A DNA stretch of 64,000 nt from Beijerinckiaceae bacterium (lineage in GTDB: Bacteria; Pseudomonadota; Alphaproteobacteria; Rhizobiales; Beijerinckiaceae): NCBI GenBank assembly GCA_947454485.1, contig CANGJJ010000010.1, positions 62,001 through 126,000 of the forward strand, written 5' to 3'. Position 1 is the first letter of the stretch; each line of letters begins with the position of its first letter. The position numbers and the translations under genes are program-made. Of this stretch, positions 1 to 8,303 are shown piece after piece. The notes beneath the pieces are model-generated. The model was given only the letters and a program-made list of their open reading frames with translations, did no database searches and had not been told where the DNA came from.

Positions 1-10
1 AGTAAGAGCG

Positions 11-35
11 AGGCGGGCTGCGGCCCGCCTTTTTC
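11..35 (+). terminator. Rho-independent terminator of an upstream gene
   Basis: Perfect 8-bp stem (11-18 with 23-30), TGCG loop, then a T run. It would end a transcript entering from left of the window and separates it from the dehydrogenase gene that starts at 68. Confidence 0.75.
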
Positions 36-67
36 ATTTTCAAAATTTCAAGACGAGGGCAGGGCCC

Positions 68-2389
68 ATGGGTGAGTTTGCAATCGGTCAGCCGGTTCCA
101 CGCTTCGAAGATCCGCGTCTGTTGCGCGGTGGCGGTCGCTATGTCGATGACATGGCTTTTCCCGGCATGCTCTATGGCTTTGTTCTGCGCTCGCCCCATG
201 CCCATGCCAAGATCACGCGGCTTGATGTGACCCGCGCTGAAGCGGCCCCCGGTGTGGCTGCTGTTCTGACATGGAAAGATTGGGCGGCCTCCGGCTATGG
301 CGATCTGCCAACCGCCAAGGGCAAGACCAAGCGTGATGGCTCGCCCATGTATCGGCCGAAATTTCCCGCATTGGTGAAAGACCGCGTGCGCTATGTCGGC
401 GACCCCATCGCCTTCATTGTTGCTGACACTTATCATCAGGCACAAGACGCGGCTGAACTAATCGATATCGATTTTGAGGCACTGCCCGCCGTCACATCTT
501 TGGCGGATGCCTCCAAGCCCGGTGCGCCGCTGGTGCATGATGATTGCGAGAACAATATCTGCTTCATCTATACCGAAGGCGACAAGGCGAAGGCTGATGC
601 GGCTTTTACTGCAGCGCCCATCATCGTCAAGAAGCGCTTCACCATCAGCCGCGTGACCGCAGCGACGATGGAAACGCGCGGCTCGATTGGTGTCTATGAT
701 GCGGCAGCTGATCGCTACACTTGCTACACAACCTTGCAGCGCGCTTTGAACTTCCGTGAAGAGCTTGCGCAGACTTTGCGTGTGCCGGAAAGCAAGCTGC
801 GTGTTGTGGCGGGCGATATTGGCGGCAGCTTTGGCATGAAGTCTGGCGTCTTTAATGAGGTTGGTCTTGTGCTTCTCGGCTCCAAGATCACGGGCCGCCC
901 GGTGAAATGGGTCTGCACGCGCTCTGAGAGTTTTGTCGCTGATGCACATGGCCGCGACAATGTCGCAGATGCGGAGCTTGCGCTCGACAGAAGCGGCAAG
1001 TTTTTGGGCCTGCGCGTGAACAATCTGGTTGCGATGGGCGCTTATACGCAGCCCGGCACAGATAGCGGCGCTTTCAGCAATGTCGGCACGATGGCCGGTG
1101 TCTATACATTCCCCGCTGGCTATGTGGATGTGACGGCGGTCTATACGCATACGAATATCATTCGCCCCTTCCGTGGCAATGGTCGACCGGAAGCTGCTTT
1201 CGTCATCGAGCGCCTCGTTGATATGGCGGCTGATGAGATTGGGATGGACGCAGCCGAGATCCGTCGCATCAATATGATCCCGCCTCAATCCATGCCCTAT
1301 CAAACCGCACTGTCATTCAAATATGATAATGGCGAATTCGAGCGGGTGCTCGACACTTCTCTTGAGATGATCGACTACAAAGGCTTTGAGGCACGTCGCG
1401 CAGAGGCGCGTCAGCGCGGCAAGCTGCGCGGCATTGGCATGAGTTACACAATCGAGAAGGCAGGCGCGCCGGGCTATGAAGGCGCCGAAGTGCGTTTTGA
1501 TCGCACGGGCTCACTGACGGTTGTGTGTGGTGCTGTCACGCAGGGCCAAGGCCATGAGACAGTGTTCAAGCAGATCGTCTCTGACACGCTCGGCATTCAT
1601 CCTGACGAGATTCATTATCTGCAGGGCGATACGGATCAGGTCTTCTTTGGTGAAGGCACGGGTGGTTCGCGCACCTCGGCGCTGGGTGGCACGGCGGTTA
1701 TGCTCGCCACCAACAAAGTGCTCGACAAGGCGCGCAAGATTGCTGCGCATATGTTGCAGGTGGATCAAGTGGATTATGCCGATGGCGTTTTCACCAATCC
1801 CAAAACCAATCGCAGCCTGACGATGAAAGATGTGGCCAAAGCCTCGCTTCACCCCAAAAATTTGCCGCAAGAAATGGAAGTCGGCCTCAACGCCAGCGCC
1901 AGCCATTATGCCAAAGTGCAGAACTATCCCAATGGCTGCCACATTGTTGAACTTGAGATCGACGAGGACACGGGTCAGGTCGAGATTGAGCGCTATGTCG
2001 TGGTGGATGATGTCGGCACGGTGCTCAATCCCAAATTGCTGAAGGGTCAGATCATCGGGGGCATTTCGCAAGGTGTCGGTCAGATGCTGATGGAGGAGAT
2101 CCGCTTTGATCCTGACTCAGGCCAGAATCTCACCGGCTCTTTTATGGACTATTGCATGCCCCATGCTGAGGCCTTCCCGCATATCGACATCAAATCCCAT
2201 CCTGTGCCCACAGCGACCAATCCGTTGGGCGTGAAAGGCGCAGGCGAAGCTGGCTGCGTAGGGGCTTTGCCAGCTGTGGGTAATGCGCTTGTCGATGCAC
2301 TCTCGCATCTTGGTGTGCGGCATGTTGATATGCCCGCAACACCCGAGCGTTTGTGGCGCGTGATGGATGAGGCGAAGCGGGCTGGATAG
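68..2389 (+). CDS. Xanthine dehydrogenase/CO dehydrogenase-family molybdopterin-binding large subunit
   Basis: A 773-residue protein of the CoxL/XdhB molybdenum hydroxylase family, expected to hydroxylate or oxidise a small organic substrate at a Mo-cytosine-dinucleotide centre. The N-terminus (GEFAIGQPVPRFEDPRLLRG) opens the hammerhead domain. GGSFGMKSG near residue 255 is a cofactor-binding loop. PFRGNGRPEA resembles the form II (AYRGAGR) active-site loop rather than the AYRCSFR loop of true CO dehydrogenase. GVKGAGEAGCVGA near the C-terminus carries the catalytic Glu. ATG at 68 follows a purine-rich leader. No FAD or 2Fe-2S subunit gene adjoins it here, and the terminator at 11-35 argues against co-transcription with anything upstream, so its electron-transfer partners are unknown. 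The substrate cannot be assigned. Confidence 0.9.
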   Translation: MGEFAIGQPVPRFEDPRLLRGGGRYVDDMAFPGMLYGFVLRSPHAHAKITRLDVTRAEAAPGVAAVLTWKDWAASGYGDLPTAKGKTKRDGSPMYRPKFPALVKDRVRYVGDPIAFIVADTYHQAQDAAELIDIDFEALPAVTSLADASKPGAPLVHDDCENNICFIYTEGDKAKADAAFTAAPIIVKKRFTISRVTAATMETRGSIGVYDAAADRYTCYTTLQRALNFREELAQTLRVPESKLRVVAGDIGGSFGMKSGVFNEVGLVLLGSKITGRPVKWVCTRSESFVADAHGRDNVADAELALDRSGKFLGLRVNNLVAMGAYTQPGTDSGAFSNVGTMAGVYTFPAGYVDVTAVYTHTNIIRPFRGNGRPEAAFVIERLVDMAADEIGMDAAEIRRINMIPPQSMPYQTALSFKYDNGEFERVLDTSLEMIDYKGFEARRAEARQRGKLRGIGMSYTIEKAGAPGYEGAEVRFDRTGSLTVVCGAVTQGQGHETVFKQIVSDTLGIHPDEIHYLQGDTDQVFFGEGTGGSRTSALGGTAVMLATNKVLDKARKIAAHMLQVDQVDYADGVFTNPKTNRSLTMKDVAKASLHPKNLPQEMEVGLNASASHYAKVQNYPNGCHIVELEIDEDTGQVEIERYVVVDDVGTVLNPKLLKGQIIGGISQGVGQMLMEEIRFDPDSGQNLTGSFMDYCMPHAEAFPHIDIKSHPVPTATNPLGVKGAGEAGCVGALPAVGNALVDALSHLGVRHVDMPATPERLWRVMDEAKRAG

Positions 2390-2390
2390 G

Positions 2391-2580
2391 GCGCCCGCTC
2401 CTCCCAATGGGAGGAGCTGTCGGCACATGCCGACTGAGGCGGGGATCGGGGGTTTCAGAATAAAGAACGCTCCACCTTCCCCCTCAATGGGAGGGTTGAG
2501 TGAGTCTCTCACAACGAAGACCCGATCCCCTCATCCGCCCGCATCCGCGGGCACCTCCTCCCACTGGGAGAAGGAGAGCT
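2391..2580. repeat. REP-like intergenic palindrome cluster
   Basis: The convergent gap between the dehydrogenase and the SDR is filled with palindromes. One is a 9-bp-arm hairpin (2397-2405/2409-2417, loop AAT). A second has 7-bp arms (2419-2425/2428-2434). A third, at about 2520-2578, contains ATCCGCGGGC and CTCCCACTGGGAGAAGGAG blocks of the kind dispersed in alphaproteobacterial genomes. It probably also works as a bidirectional transcription end. Confidence 0.6.
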
Positions 2581-3424
2581 AGGTCCTGTCAGGCGGCAGC
2601 AAAACCGAAGGCTCCAGCGCACTGCACTGCGCCTCATCAATATCAGCCTCAACAGGCCAGAGCTTGCCGACATAGCGCTTGCCGCTCACGCCATCTGACA
2701 TCTGTGAGGCAAGCCACAGGACCGGGGCCTGCATCACCTCTGGCTCCAGCAATAGGCGGCCAGCCTCAGCTGCTTCTTGCTTCTCACGCGCGCTGACAAA
2801 ATCCGTATTCACCGCGCCGCCGGGAATAAGCGAATTGCAGGTGACACCAGTACCCGCCAGATCTTGCGCCCAGATCAAAGTCTCGGCCTCAATCGCTGTC
2901 TTGCTGACACCATAGGGCGAGTTCTCTTTGCGCTGCATGGTGGAGAGACTGGTTGTCACATTGATGATGCGCCCCCAGCCTTGCGCGATCATGTGGGGCG
3001 CTGCAAAGCGCGCCATGTAATAAGTGCCGATCACATTGGTCTCGATGATCTTGGCCCAGACTACCATGTCGCTTTCCCAAAAGCGCTTGCTCTTGGTACC
3101 GGGGGCGGCCTCGATATGGGCGGGGCCTTTGCCAGCATTGTTGATGAGAATGTCGAGCCGACCAAAGAGCCGCAAGGTCTCATTGACCGTGCGCTCGCAA
3201 TCGCGCGGTTGGGTGATATCGCAGGGCAGGCCAATCGCTTTGCCGCAACCTGGCTGAAAAGCAACGGCGGCCACCGCCGCGCCTGTGCTGCCTGCATCTA
3301 TATCGGCGAAGACTACATCTGCACCCGCACGGCACAGAGCCTGCGCCATCGCGCGGCCAAGACCATTGGCGGCGCCGGTGACAAGCGCGACGCGGCCTTC
3401 AAGGCGGATCTCTGCTGCCTTCAT
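2579..3424 (-). CDS. SDR family NAD(P)-dependent oxidoreductase
   Basis: A 281-residue short-chain dehydrogenase/reductase, probably interconverting an alcohol and a ketone. It has the cofactor loop TGAANGLG (residues 16-23), the NNAG motif, the catalytic serine region NVTTSLS and the catalytic YGVSK pair. It is the last gene of a four-gene minus-strand operon with the nitrile hydratase subunits; its ATG shares a base with the alpha-subunit stop (TGATG). The C-terminal 35 residues are longer than in minimal SDRs. The link to nitrile hydratase suggests it handles a related metabolite, but the substrate is unknown. Confidence 0.88.
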   Translation of the reverse strand: MKAAEIRLEGRVALVTGAANGLGRAMAQALCRAGADVVFADIDAGSTGAAVAAVAFQPGCGKAIGLPCDITQPRDCERTVNETLRLFGRLDILINNAGKGPAHIEAAPGTKSKRFWESDMVVWAKIIETNVIGTYYMARFAAPHMIAQGWGRIINVTTSLSTMQRKENSPYGVSKTAIEAETLIWAQDLAGTGVTCNSLIPGGAVNTDFVSAREKQEAAEAGRLLLEPEVMQAPVLWLASQMSDGVSGKRYVGKLWPVEADIDEAQCSALEPSVLLPPDRT

Positions 3425-4071
3425 CAGGCCACCTGATCGAGCACCGTGACGCCGATCATGGAATCGCGGGTGACGAGGGCGGCGAGCTCTGCTTCGCTCA
3501 TATGCTGTGTGCCAGCGGGTCGACGGGGAAGGACGAGGAAGCGAATGTCGGCGGTTGAGTCATGCACATGCAAAGCAACATCATCGCTGAGCTCAGTCCC
3601 AAACTCTTGCAGAACGGCGCGCGGTTCACGCACGATGCGGGCGCGATAGGCGCGGCTCTTGTACCAAGCGGGCGGCAGGCCCAGGAGGTCGCGCGGATAG
3701 CAGGAGCAGAGCGTGCAGACGACGACATTATGCGCCTCTTGCGTATTCTCCACCGCAACAAGCCGTGCGGTTGTCATTTCAAAGCCAAGCTCGCCAACCG
3801 CTTTATTGGCATCTTCCAAGAGACGCGCGCGAAAGGCAGGATCGACCCAAGCGCGCGCAATGACCCTTGCGCCATTGGCAGGGGTGATGGAGTCACGCGC
3901 TTCGATGAAGCGACGCACTTCGGCGGCTGTGACCACATTTTTTTCGATCAGCAGCTCCTTCAGCGCGATGCTGAGAATCTGGTAATAGCTATGCACCTTG
4001 TCATCGGGCTGCGGCGGGGAATGGGCATGGCCATGCCCATGATCGTGGTGGTGGTGATGATCGCCGCTCAT
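3424..4071 (-). CDS. nthA: Nitrile hydratase alpha subunit, Co-type, with His-rich N-terminus
   Basis: Catalytic subunit hydrating nitriles to amides, or a thiocyanate hydrolase gamma-like subunit. The metal claw CTLCSC (Cys119, Cys122, Cys124) is the cobalt type; iron enzymes have CSLCSC. YPRDLLGLPPAWYKS follows as in the family. The length (215 residues) is normal. Residues 5-17 hold nine His among 13 residues, an extension that is not part of the conserved fold and could bind Co or Ni. It overlaps the preceding beta-like gene by 4 bp (ATGA) and is translationally coupled to the SDR. No activator (P14K/P15K-like or CobW) gene lies nearby. Nitrile hydratase versus thiocyanate hydrolase cannot be decided by eye. 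Confidence 0.92.
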   Translation of the reverse strand: MSGDHHHHHDHGHGHAHSPPQPDDKVHSYYQILSIALKELLIEKNVVTAAEVRRFIEARDSITPANGARVIARAWVDPAFRARLLEDANKAVGELGFEMTTARLVAVENTQEAHNVVVCTLCSCYPRDLLGLPPAWYKSRAYRARIVREPRAVLQEFGTELSDDVALHVHDSTADIRFLVLPRRPAGTQHMSEAELAALVTRDSMIGVTVLDQVA

Positions 4072-4349
4072 GCCAGCTTCTCCAGCCAGTGTTCATAAAT
4101 ATCAGCTTCGATGACGTCTTTGGGCGAGCCTTGGTAATCAGGCCAGACATCGGCCGCGCGAAAGCGGATCTTGTAGAGATCCTTCTTGGGGCCTTTCAAA
4201 TTATAGGCGAGCACTTCGGGATTGCCGAAGGCGCCGAAATAGCGCTCCACCACGCCTTCTTTGCCGCGCAGATAAATGGGTGTGCGGATATGGCCGGGGG
4301 GATAATCATCTCGAATGCGCACAAGGTCGCCGGGGGCAAATTGCGTCAT
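4068..4349 (-). CDS. Nitrile hydratase beta subunit, C-terminal-type (SH3-like) polypeptide
   Basis: A 93-residue protein matching only the C-terminal SH3-like barrel of nitrile hydratase beta. It has FAPGDLVRIRDDYPPGHIRT, then GKEGVVERYFGAFGNPE, a YKIRF strand and a terminal DVIEADIYEHWLE helix. In the family this barrel packs on the alpha subunit near the metal site. It lies between the beta N-terminal-type gene and nthA with 4-bp ATGA overlaps on both sides. The separate polypeptide corresponds to the alpha subunit of thiocyanate hydrolase. It is a complete short gene, not a frameshift: each part has its own start and stop in a coupled arrangement. Confidence 0.88.
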   Translation of the reverse strand: MTQFAPGDLVRIRDDYPPGHIRTPIYLRGKEGVVERYFGAFGNPEVLAYNLKGPKKDLYKIRFRAADVWPDYQGSPKDVIEADIYEHWLEKLA

Positions 4350-4693
4350 GCGAATTTCTCCGCCTCGCCCGGTGCCAACTCCAACTCGCCGCTGTCGTGC
4401 AGCCGCTGGCGCACCTGCGCCACTTTGGCGTCGATCTCGTCTTGGGTGAGCACGCCGCGATCGACCATCTGGCGCGAGAGGGCCGCCGTCCAGCGTTCGT
4501 AATAGGTCAGGCGCTCCATCGCGTCATGGCCGAGGGATTCGATGGCCCGGCGGCTCTCGTGGCTCGACATGAGGCCCTTGGCGCCCACGGCAGCGCGCAG
4601 ACCATCGGCCTGTTTCTCCCAAAAGGTCAGGCTGTGCTCAGATGTGTCGACCGGGCCTTCGGGCAGGCCGCCAATATCTTGAGGGCTTCGCAT
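4346..4693 (-). CDS. Nitrile hydratase beta subunit, N-terminal-type polypeptide
   Basis: A 115-residue protein with the N-terminal signature of nitrile hydratase beta / thiocyanate hydrolase beta: DIGGLPEGPVD, then EHSLTFWEKQADGL and a helical segment containing LTYYERWTAALSRQMVDRG. It is the first gene of the operon, with a good Shine-Dalgarno (AAGGGAGAG) before ATG at 4693. Gene order (beta-N, beta-C, alpha) is that of scnBAC of thiocyanate hydrolase as well as of three-subunit nitrile hydratases. The role is structural: forming the heteromer and the substrate channel. It ends in a 4-bp overlap with the next gene. Confidence 0.85.
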   Translation of the reverse strand: MRSPQDIGGLPEGPVDTSEHSLTFWEKQADGLRAAVGAKGLMSSHESRRAIESLGHDAMERLTYYERWTAALSRQMVDRGVLTQDEIDAKVAQVRQRLHDSGELELAPGEAEKFA

Positions 4694-4830
4694 GATTGTC
4701 TCTCCCTTGGCTGCCTATTCTGGCAGGGCGGGCGGGGGAGGCAAGCCTCTTGTGGAAGGCCCTCCCCAAATGTGCGCAAGGCGTTATAGTTGCGCCAAAG
4801 TGCCAGCATGGCACGGTCAGGGAGAGTGAT
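4694..4830. promoter_or_regulatory. Divergent intergenic region with hairpin
   Basis: The 137 bp separate the nitrile hydratase operon from dienelactone hydrolase and must hold both promoters. A hairpin (GGGGAGG 4735-4741 with CCTCCCC 4761-4767) and a small palindrome TGCCAGCATGGCA (4801-4813) are visible. No convincing -35/-10 pair was found. Confidence 0.35.
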
Positions 4831-5574
4831 GTGACTTACAGAGATCTCATTTGCGAAGAGGTTCAGTTCAAGGGCCATAATGGCGATATGGGCAATGCCT
4901 ATTATGCGCGGCCCAAGGGCGATGGCCCCTTTCCCGGCGTGGTCTTCATTCATCATCTGCCCGGTTGGAATGAGGTCTGTATCGAGGCGGCGCGCCGTCT
5001 GGCTCATCACGGCTATTCGGTGATCTGCAACAATCTCTATTTCCGCGAAGGCGAGGGCGACCCGGATGACATTGGCGCACGGATGCGCGCAGCGGGTGGC
5101 ATCTCTGATGAGCAGATGTTGGGCGATGTCGCCGGGGCCATGGCCTTCTTGCGGGCGCAGTCCAACAGCAATGGCAAGGTGGGCGTCATGGGCTATTGCT
5201 CAGGCGGTCGCCACACTTATCTGGCTGCCTGTCGTTTGCCGGGTGTGAATGCAGCGGTTGATTGTTGGGGTGGGCGCGTGATGGCTCCTGCTGAGGCTTT
5301 GACGGCCAAGCAGCCCAAGGCCCCCATCGATTTCACCAAGGATATGAATTGCCCGATGCTCGGCATCTTCGGTAATGACGATAAAGAGCCCGATGTTGCG
5401 CAGGTCAACAAGACCGAAGAAGTGCTCAAGCAGCTCGGCAAGACCTATGAGTTCTATCGCTATGATGGCGCGGGTCATGCGTTCTTCGATTGGAACCGTC
5501 CGAGCTATCGTGTCGAACAGGCTGTGGATGCCTGGGGCAAGGTCTATGACTTTTTCGCGCGGCATCTTCGTTGA
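4831..5574 (+). CDS. Dienelactone hydrolase family protein
   Basis: A 247-residue cytoplasmic alpha/beta hydrolase of the carboxymethylenebutenolidase family, which opens lactones or related esters. The triad is visible: nucleophilic Cys in GYCSGGRH, Asp in GNDDKEPD, and His in GAGHAFFDW. PGVVFIHHLPGW forms the oxyanion-hole strand. I place the start at GTG 4831, directly after a GGGAG Shine-Dalgarno (4819-4826). An in-frame ATG 45 codons upstream would extend into the divergent promoter region and adds no family sequence. It is first of a likely three-gene unit with the following DUF6295-like and GST genes. Confidence 0.88.
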   Translation: MTYRDLICEEVQFKGHNGDMGNAYYARPKGDGPFPGVVFIHHLPGWNEVCIEAARRLAHHGYSVICNNLYFREGEGDPDDIGARMRAAGGISDEQMLGDVAGAMAFLRAQSNSNGKVGVMGYCSGGRHTYLAACRLPGVNAAVDCWGGRVMAPAEALTAKQPKAPIDFTKDMNCPMLGIFGNDDKEPDVAQVNKTEEVLKQLGKTYEFYRYDGAGHAFFDWNRPSYRVEQAVDAWGKVYDFFARHLR

Positions 5575-5582
5575 GGTGAGCC

Positions 5583-5879
5583 ATGTGTTCCTACATCACC
5601 GAGAAGGCGCAGATCTTTGGAAGCGCCAAAGGCAAGAAGGGTTGGATGGCTGTTGATACGGCGGTGATCTATTATGATCACCCTGTTCATGTGCCACTCG
5701 ATCATGCGCTGAATATCGACTTTGTGGATTCGCGCAGCAAAGAGCGTGTGGCTGTTGAATTGTCGGCAGCGTCTGCGCGCGAATTGATCAAGCGCATTCA
5801 GGCCGCGCTCGATCATGGCGAGTCCGTGCATCTGGGTTCGACAGAAGCGCAAGACCCTGTGCGGATTCACGCGCTATGA
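5583..5879 (+). CDS. DUF6295-like small protein
   Basis: A 98-residue protein starting MCSYITEKAQIFGSAKG. The central YYDHPVHVPLDHALNIDFV block and a C-terminal helix (VELSAASARELIKRIQAAL) match my recollection of the DUF6295 family, whose function is unknown. It lies 8 bp after the hydrolase with a GAGGTGAG ribosome site and overlaps the GST gene by 4 bp (ATGA), so the three are probably co-translated. No signal peptide or membrane segment. The conserved His and Asp residues hint at a ligand or metal site, but this is speculation. Confidence 0.7.
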   Translation: MCSYITEKAQIFGSAKGKKGWMAVDTAVIYYDHPVHVPLDHALNIDFVDSRSKERVAVELSAASARELIKRIQAALDHGESVHLGSTEAQDPVRIHAL

Positions 5880-6571
5880 GCCTGCGTCTGTATGATCTGG
5901 CAGGGGCGGACCCGCAGGTTCGCTTCAGCCCCTATTGCTGGCGCATTCGCATGGCGCTCGCGCATAAGGGTCTCGAAGTTGAGACCGTGCCGTGGCGCTT
6001 TACGGACAAGGATGCGATTGCAGCCTCGGGTCAGGGCGCTGTGCCTGTGCTGATTGATGGCGATCATGTGCTCAGTGATTCATGGGCCATCGGCCTTGAT
6101 CTTGACCAGCGCTATGCGGATCGCCCGAGCTTGATGCTGGGCGAAGAGGGAAAAGCGCTCGCCAATTTCGCACGGCACTTTGCGCAGACTGCGATCTCGG
6201 CTGTTGCATTCAAGGCCGTCATTCTCGACATTTACAATGCGATTGCCGAGAAGGACCGCGCCTATTTCCGCTCCTCGCGTGAGGCGCGTATCGGCAAGAG
6301 CCTTGAAGACTTCGCCATCGGGGAAGAGGAGGCGCGCGCGCAAATGAAGATTGCGCTCTCCCCCCTGCGTGCGCTTTTGCAAGAGCAAGCCTTCGTCAAT
6401 GGCGCAGCGCCTGCCTTTGCGGACTATTGCATCTTCGGTAGCTTCATGTGGATCCGCAATGTTTCGCCCAAAGTTTTGGTGAGTGCGGATGATCCTGTGA
6501 ATGCTTGGGCTGAGCGTATGCTTGATCTGCACGGCGGTCTGGCGCGGGCCTCCAAGCGGGCTTTTGCCTGA
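5876..6571 (+). CDS. Glutathione S-transferase family protein (beta-etherase-like)
   Basis: A 231-residue two-domain GST. The N-terminal thioredoxin fold begins RLYDLAG and contains FSPYCWRIRMALAHKGLEVE, GAVPVLIDGDHVLSDSWAI (cis-Pro and the glutathione-binding SDS) and then an all-helical C-terminal domain. The FSPYCWRIRMAL pattern resembles LigE/LigF-like etherase GSTs, which cleave aryl ethers with glutathione, but other dehalogenase or isomerase roles are possible. It is coupled to the preceding gene by ATGA. The 109 bp after it hold only the leader of the ABC operon. Confidence 0.85.
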   Translation: MSLRLYDLAGADPQVRFSPYCWRIRMALAHKGLEVETVPWRFTDKDAIAASGQGAVPVLIDGDHVLSDSWAIGLDLDQRYADRPSLMLGEEGKALANFARHFAQTAISAVAFKAVILDIYNAIAEKDRAYFRSSREARIGKSLEDFAIGEEEARAQMKIALSPLRALLQEQAFVNGAAPAFADYCIFGSFMWIRNVSPKVLVSADDPVNAWAERMLDLHGGLARASKRAFA

Positions 6572-6680
6572 CACAAAAGAGTGGCGAGCGCTGGCTGGAC
6601 AGAGACTGAAGCTTTCGCCATTCTAAAGACAAACAGGGCACAAAAGGCGACAAGCCGCAGCCTTGCAGGGAGGAATATTG

Positions 6681-7532
6681 ATGAGCGAGATCGCGACAGC
6701 GAGCGCGGGGGCGGTTGACCCAAGGCTCGGGCCGCCCATTATCGAAGTGCGCCAAGCGGTGAAGCGATTCACGGTCAATGGTCAGCCCATGACTGTATTT
6801 GATGGGTTGAGTTGCAGCATTGAGCAAGGCAGCTTCCTCTCCATCGTCGGCCCCTCGGGCTGCGGCAAATCCACTTTGCTGAAATTGATCTCAGGGCTTG
6901 AGCCTGCAACGGATGGCGAGATCCTCTTCAACGGCAATCGTGTTGATGGCCCAGCCTCAGGCATGATCTATGTCTTCCAGCAATATACGAAGTCGATCTT
7001 TCCATGGCGCACCGTCATTGAAAATGTCGCGTTCGGTTTGCAGAGCCACCGCAAGAAACTCTCCGCCAAAGAGGCCGATGATCTGTGCCGGCATTATGTG
7101 AAGCTGGTGGGGCTTGAGGGCTATGAGAATTTCTATCCCTATCAGCTCTCCGGCGGCATGCAGCAGCGCGTCGTGATTGCGCGTGCGTTGATTTGCGAGC
7201 CAGAGGTTTTGTTGATGGACGAGCCCTTCAGTGCTGTTGATGCACTGACGCGTGCCATTTTGCAGGAACTGGTGCTGAAAATCTGGCAAACTATTCCCGT
7301 CACCATTCTCTTCGTTACCCATGATGTCGAAGAGGCAGTATTTTTGTCGAACCGTATCATCTCCCTGAGCAAGGCGCCCGCGCGCATCAATGACGATGTG
7401 TCCATCGACCTTGCCTATCCGCGCGACCAGATCGCGACGCGCGGGCAAGATCACTTCCACGCATTGAGCCAGCGTCTCTTCTCCAGCATTTTCTTGCAGG
7501 AGAAAGCTGGCCATGCTGACCCGCAGGTTTGA
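6681..7532 (+). CDS. ABC transporter ATP-binding protein (SsuB/TauB-type)
   Basis: ATPase subunit of an importer of the nitrate/sulfonate/taurine class. Walker A GPSGCGKST, Q-loop FQQY, signature LSGGMQQR, Walker B VLLMDEPF and H-loop VTHD are all intact. The start is ATG 6681 behind GGGAGGA (6668-6674); the TTG 18 bp upstream would overlap the ribosome site. The 283 residues are normal length. The permease starts 9 bp after the stop. It heads a four-gene unit with a permease and two SDRs. The class suggests uptake of a sulfonate, pyrimidine or aromatic acid, but no periplasmic binding protein is encoded next to it. Confidence 0.93.
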   Translation: MSEIATASAGAVDPRLGPPIIEVRQAVKRFTVNGQPMTVFDGLSCSIEQGSFLSIVGPSGCGKSTLLKLISGLEPATDGEILFNGNRVDGPASGMIYVFQQYTKSIFPWRTVIENVAFGLQSHRKKLSAKEADDLCRHYVKLVGLEGYENFYPYQLSGGMQQRVVIARALICEPEVLLMDEPFSAVDALTRAILQELVLKIWQTIPVTILFVTHDVEEAVFLSNRIISLSKAPARINDDVSIDLAYPRDQIATRGQDHFHALSQRLFSSIFLQEKAGHADPQV

Positions 7533-7541
7533 GGTGAGGCC

Positions 7542-8303
7542 ATGAAAAAACGCTGGCCCGGTTTTCTGCTGATTTTGGTTCTGCTGGCAGCATGGGAGGG
7601 TGCGTCCGCCGCTCATCTCATCGACTCGCTGACCTTCCCGCGTGTCACGGTCATTTTTGAATCATGGTGGCGCAGTCTCGTCACCCAAGGTGAATTGACG
7701 CGCCAATTGATGCCAAGCCTGGGGCGTATCTTCATGGGCTTTGCGCTGGCTGCCATCGTGGGCGTTCCGCTTGGTCTTTTGATGGGCACCATTTCGATGG
7801 TCTATCGGTTGCTCGAACCCATCACCGAATTCATTCGCCCGATTCCAAGCTCGGCCTATATTCCCGTTGCGATCCTGTTTTTGGGGATCGGCAATGAGAT
7901 GAAGGTCTTTGTCGTCTTTCTTGCCTGTATGTTTCCCATTCTGCTGAATACATATGGCGGTGTGCGCGGCGTTGATCCCGTGTTGATTGACACAGGCCGC
8001 ACCTTCGGTCTCTCGCGCACACGCGCATTATGGCAGATCATTCTGCCCGCAGCCCTGCCCAGCATTCTCACCGGTATGCGCATCAGTCTTGGCATTGCGC
8101 TGATTGTTGCTGTCGTGGCGGAGATGATTACGGGCAATAGCGGTATCGGCTATTTCATTCTCGATATGCAGCGCATTTTCCGCGTGCCTGAGATGTTTGC
8201 AGGTATCTTTACCCTCGGTCTGCTGGGCTTTTTGATCAACTTTATCTTCCTTCGTCTTGAAGGTTATTTCTTGCGCTGGAGGGGCACCAGTGTCGAAACC
8301 TGA
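7542..8303 (+). CDS. ABC transporter permease (SsuC/TauC-type)
   Basis: A 253-residue inner-membrane permease with about six hydrophobic segments. The cytoplasmic coupling helix (EAA-like loop) reads DTGRTFGLSRTRALWQIILP, followed by AALPSILTGMRISLG, typical of BPD_transp_1. It pairs with the ATPase upstream. A GAGGTGAGG ribosome site precedes ATG 7542. The 3' end overlaps the start of the following SDR by 14 bp, indicating translational coupling. Confidence 0.93.
   Translation: MKKRWPGFLLILVLLAAWEGASAAHLIDSLTFPRVTVIFESWWRSLVTQGELTRQLMPSLGRIFMGFALAAIVGVPLGLLMGTISMVYRLLEPITEFIRPIPSSAYIPVAILFLGIGNEMKVFVVFLACMFPILLNTYGGVRGVDPVLIDTGRTFGLSRTRALWQIILPAALPSILTGMRISLGIALIVAVVAEMITGNSGIGYFILDMQRIFRVPEMFAGIFTLGLLGFLINFIFLRLEGYFLRWRGTSVET

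Noticed and set aside
458-1303. Long minus-strand ORF inside the molybdoenzyme gene
   Set aside because: It is antisense to a complete, motif-rich gene and encodes no recognisable family; a GC-rich shadow frame.
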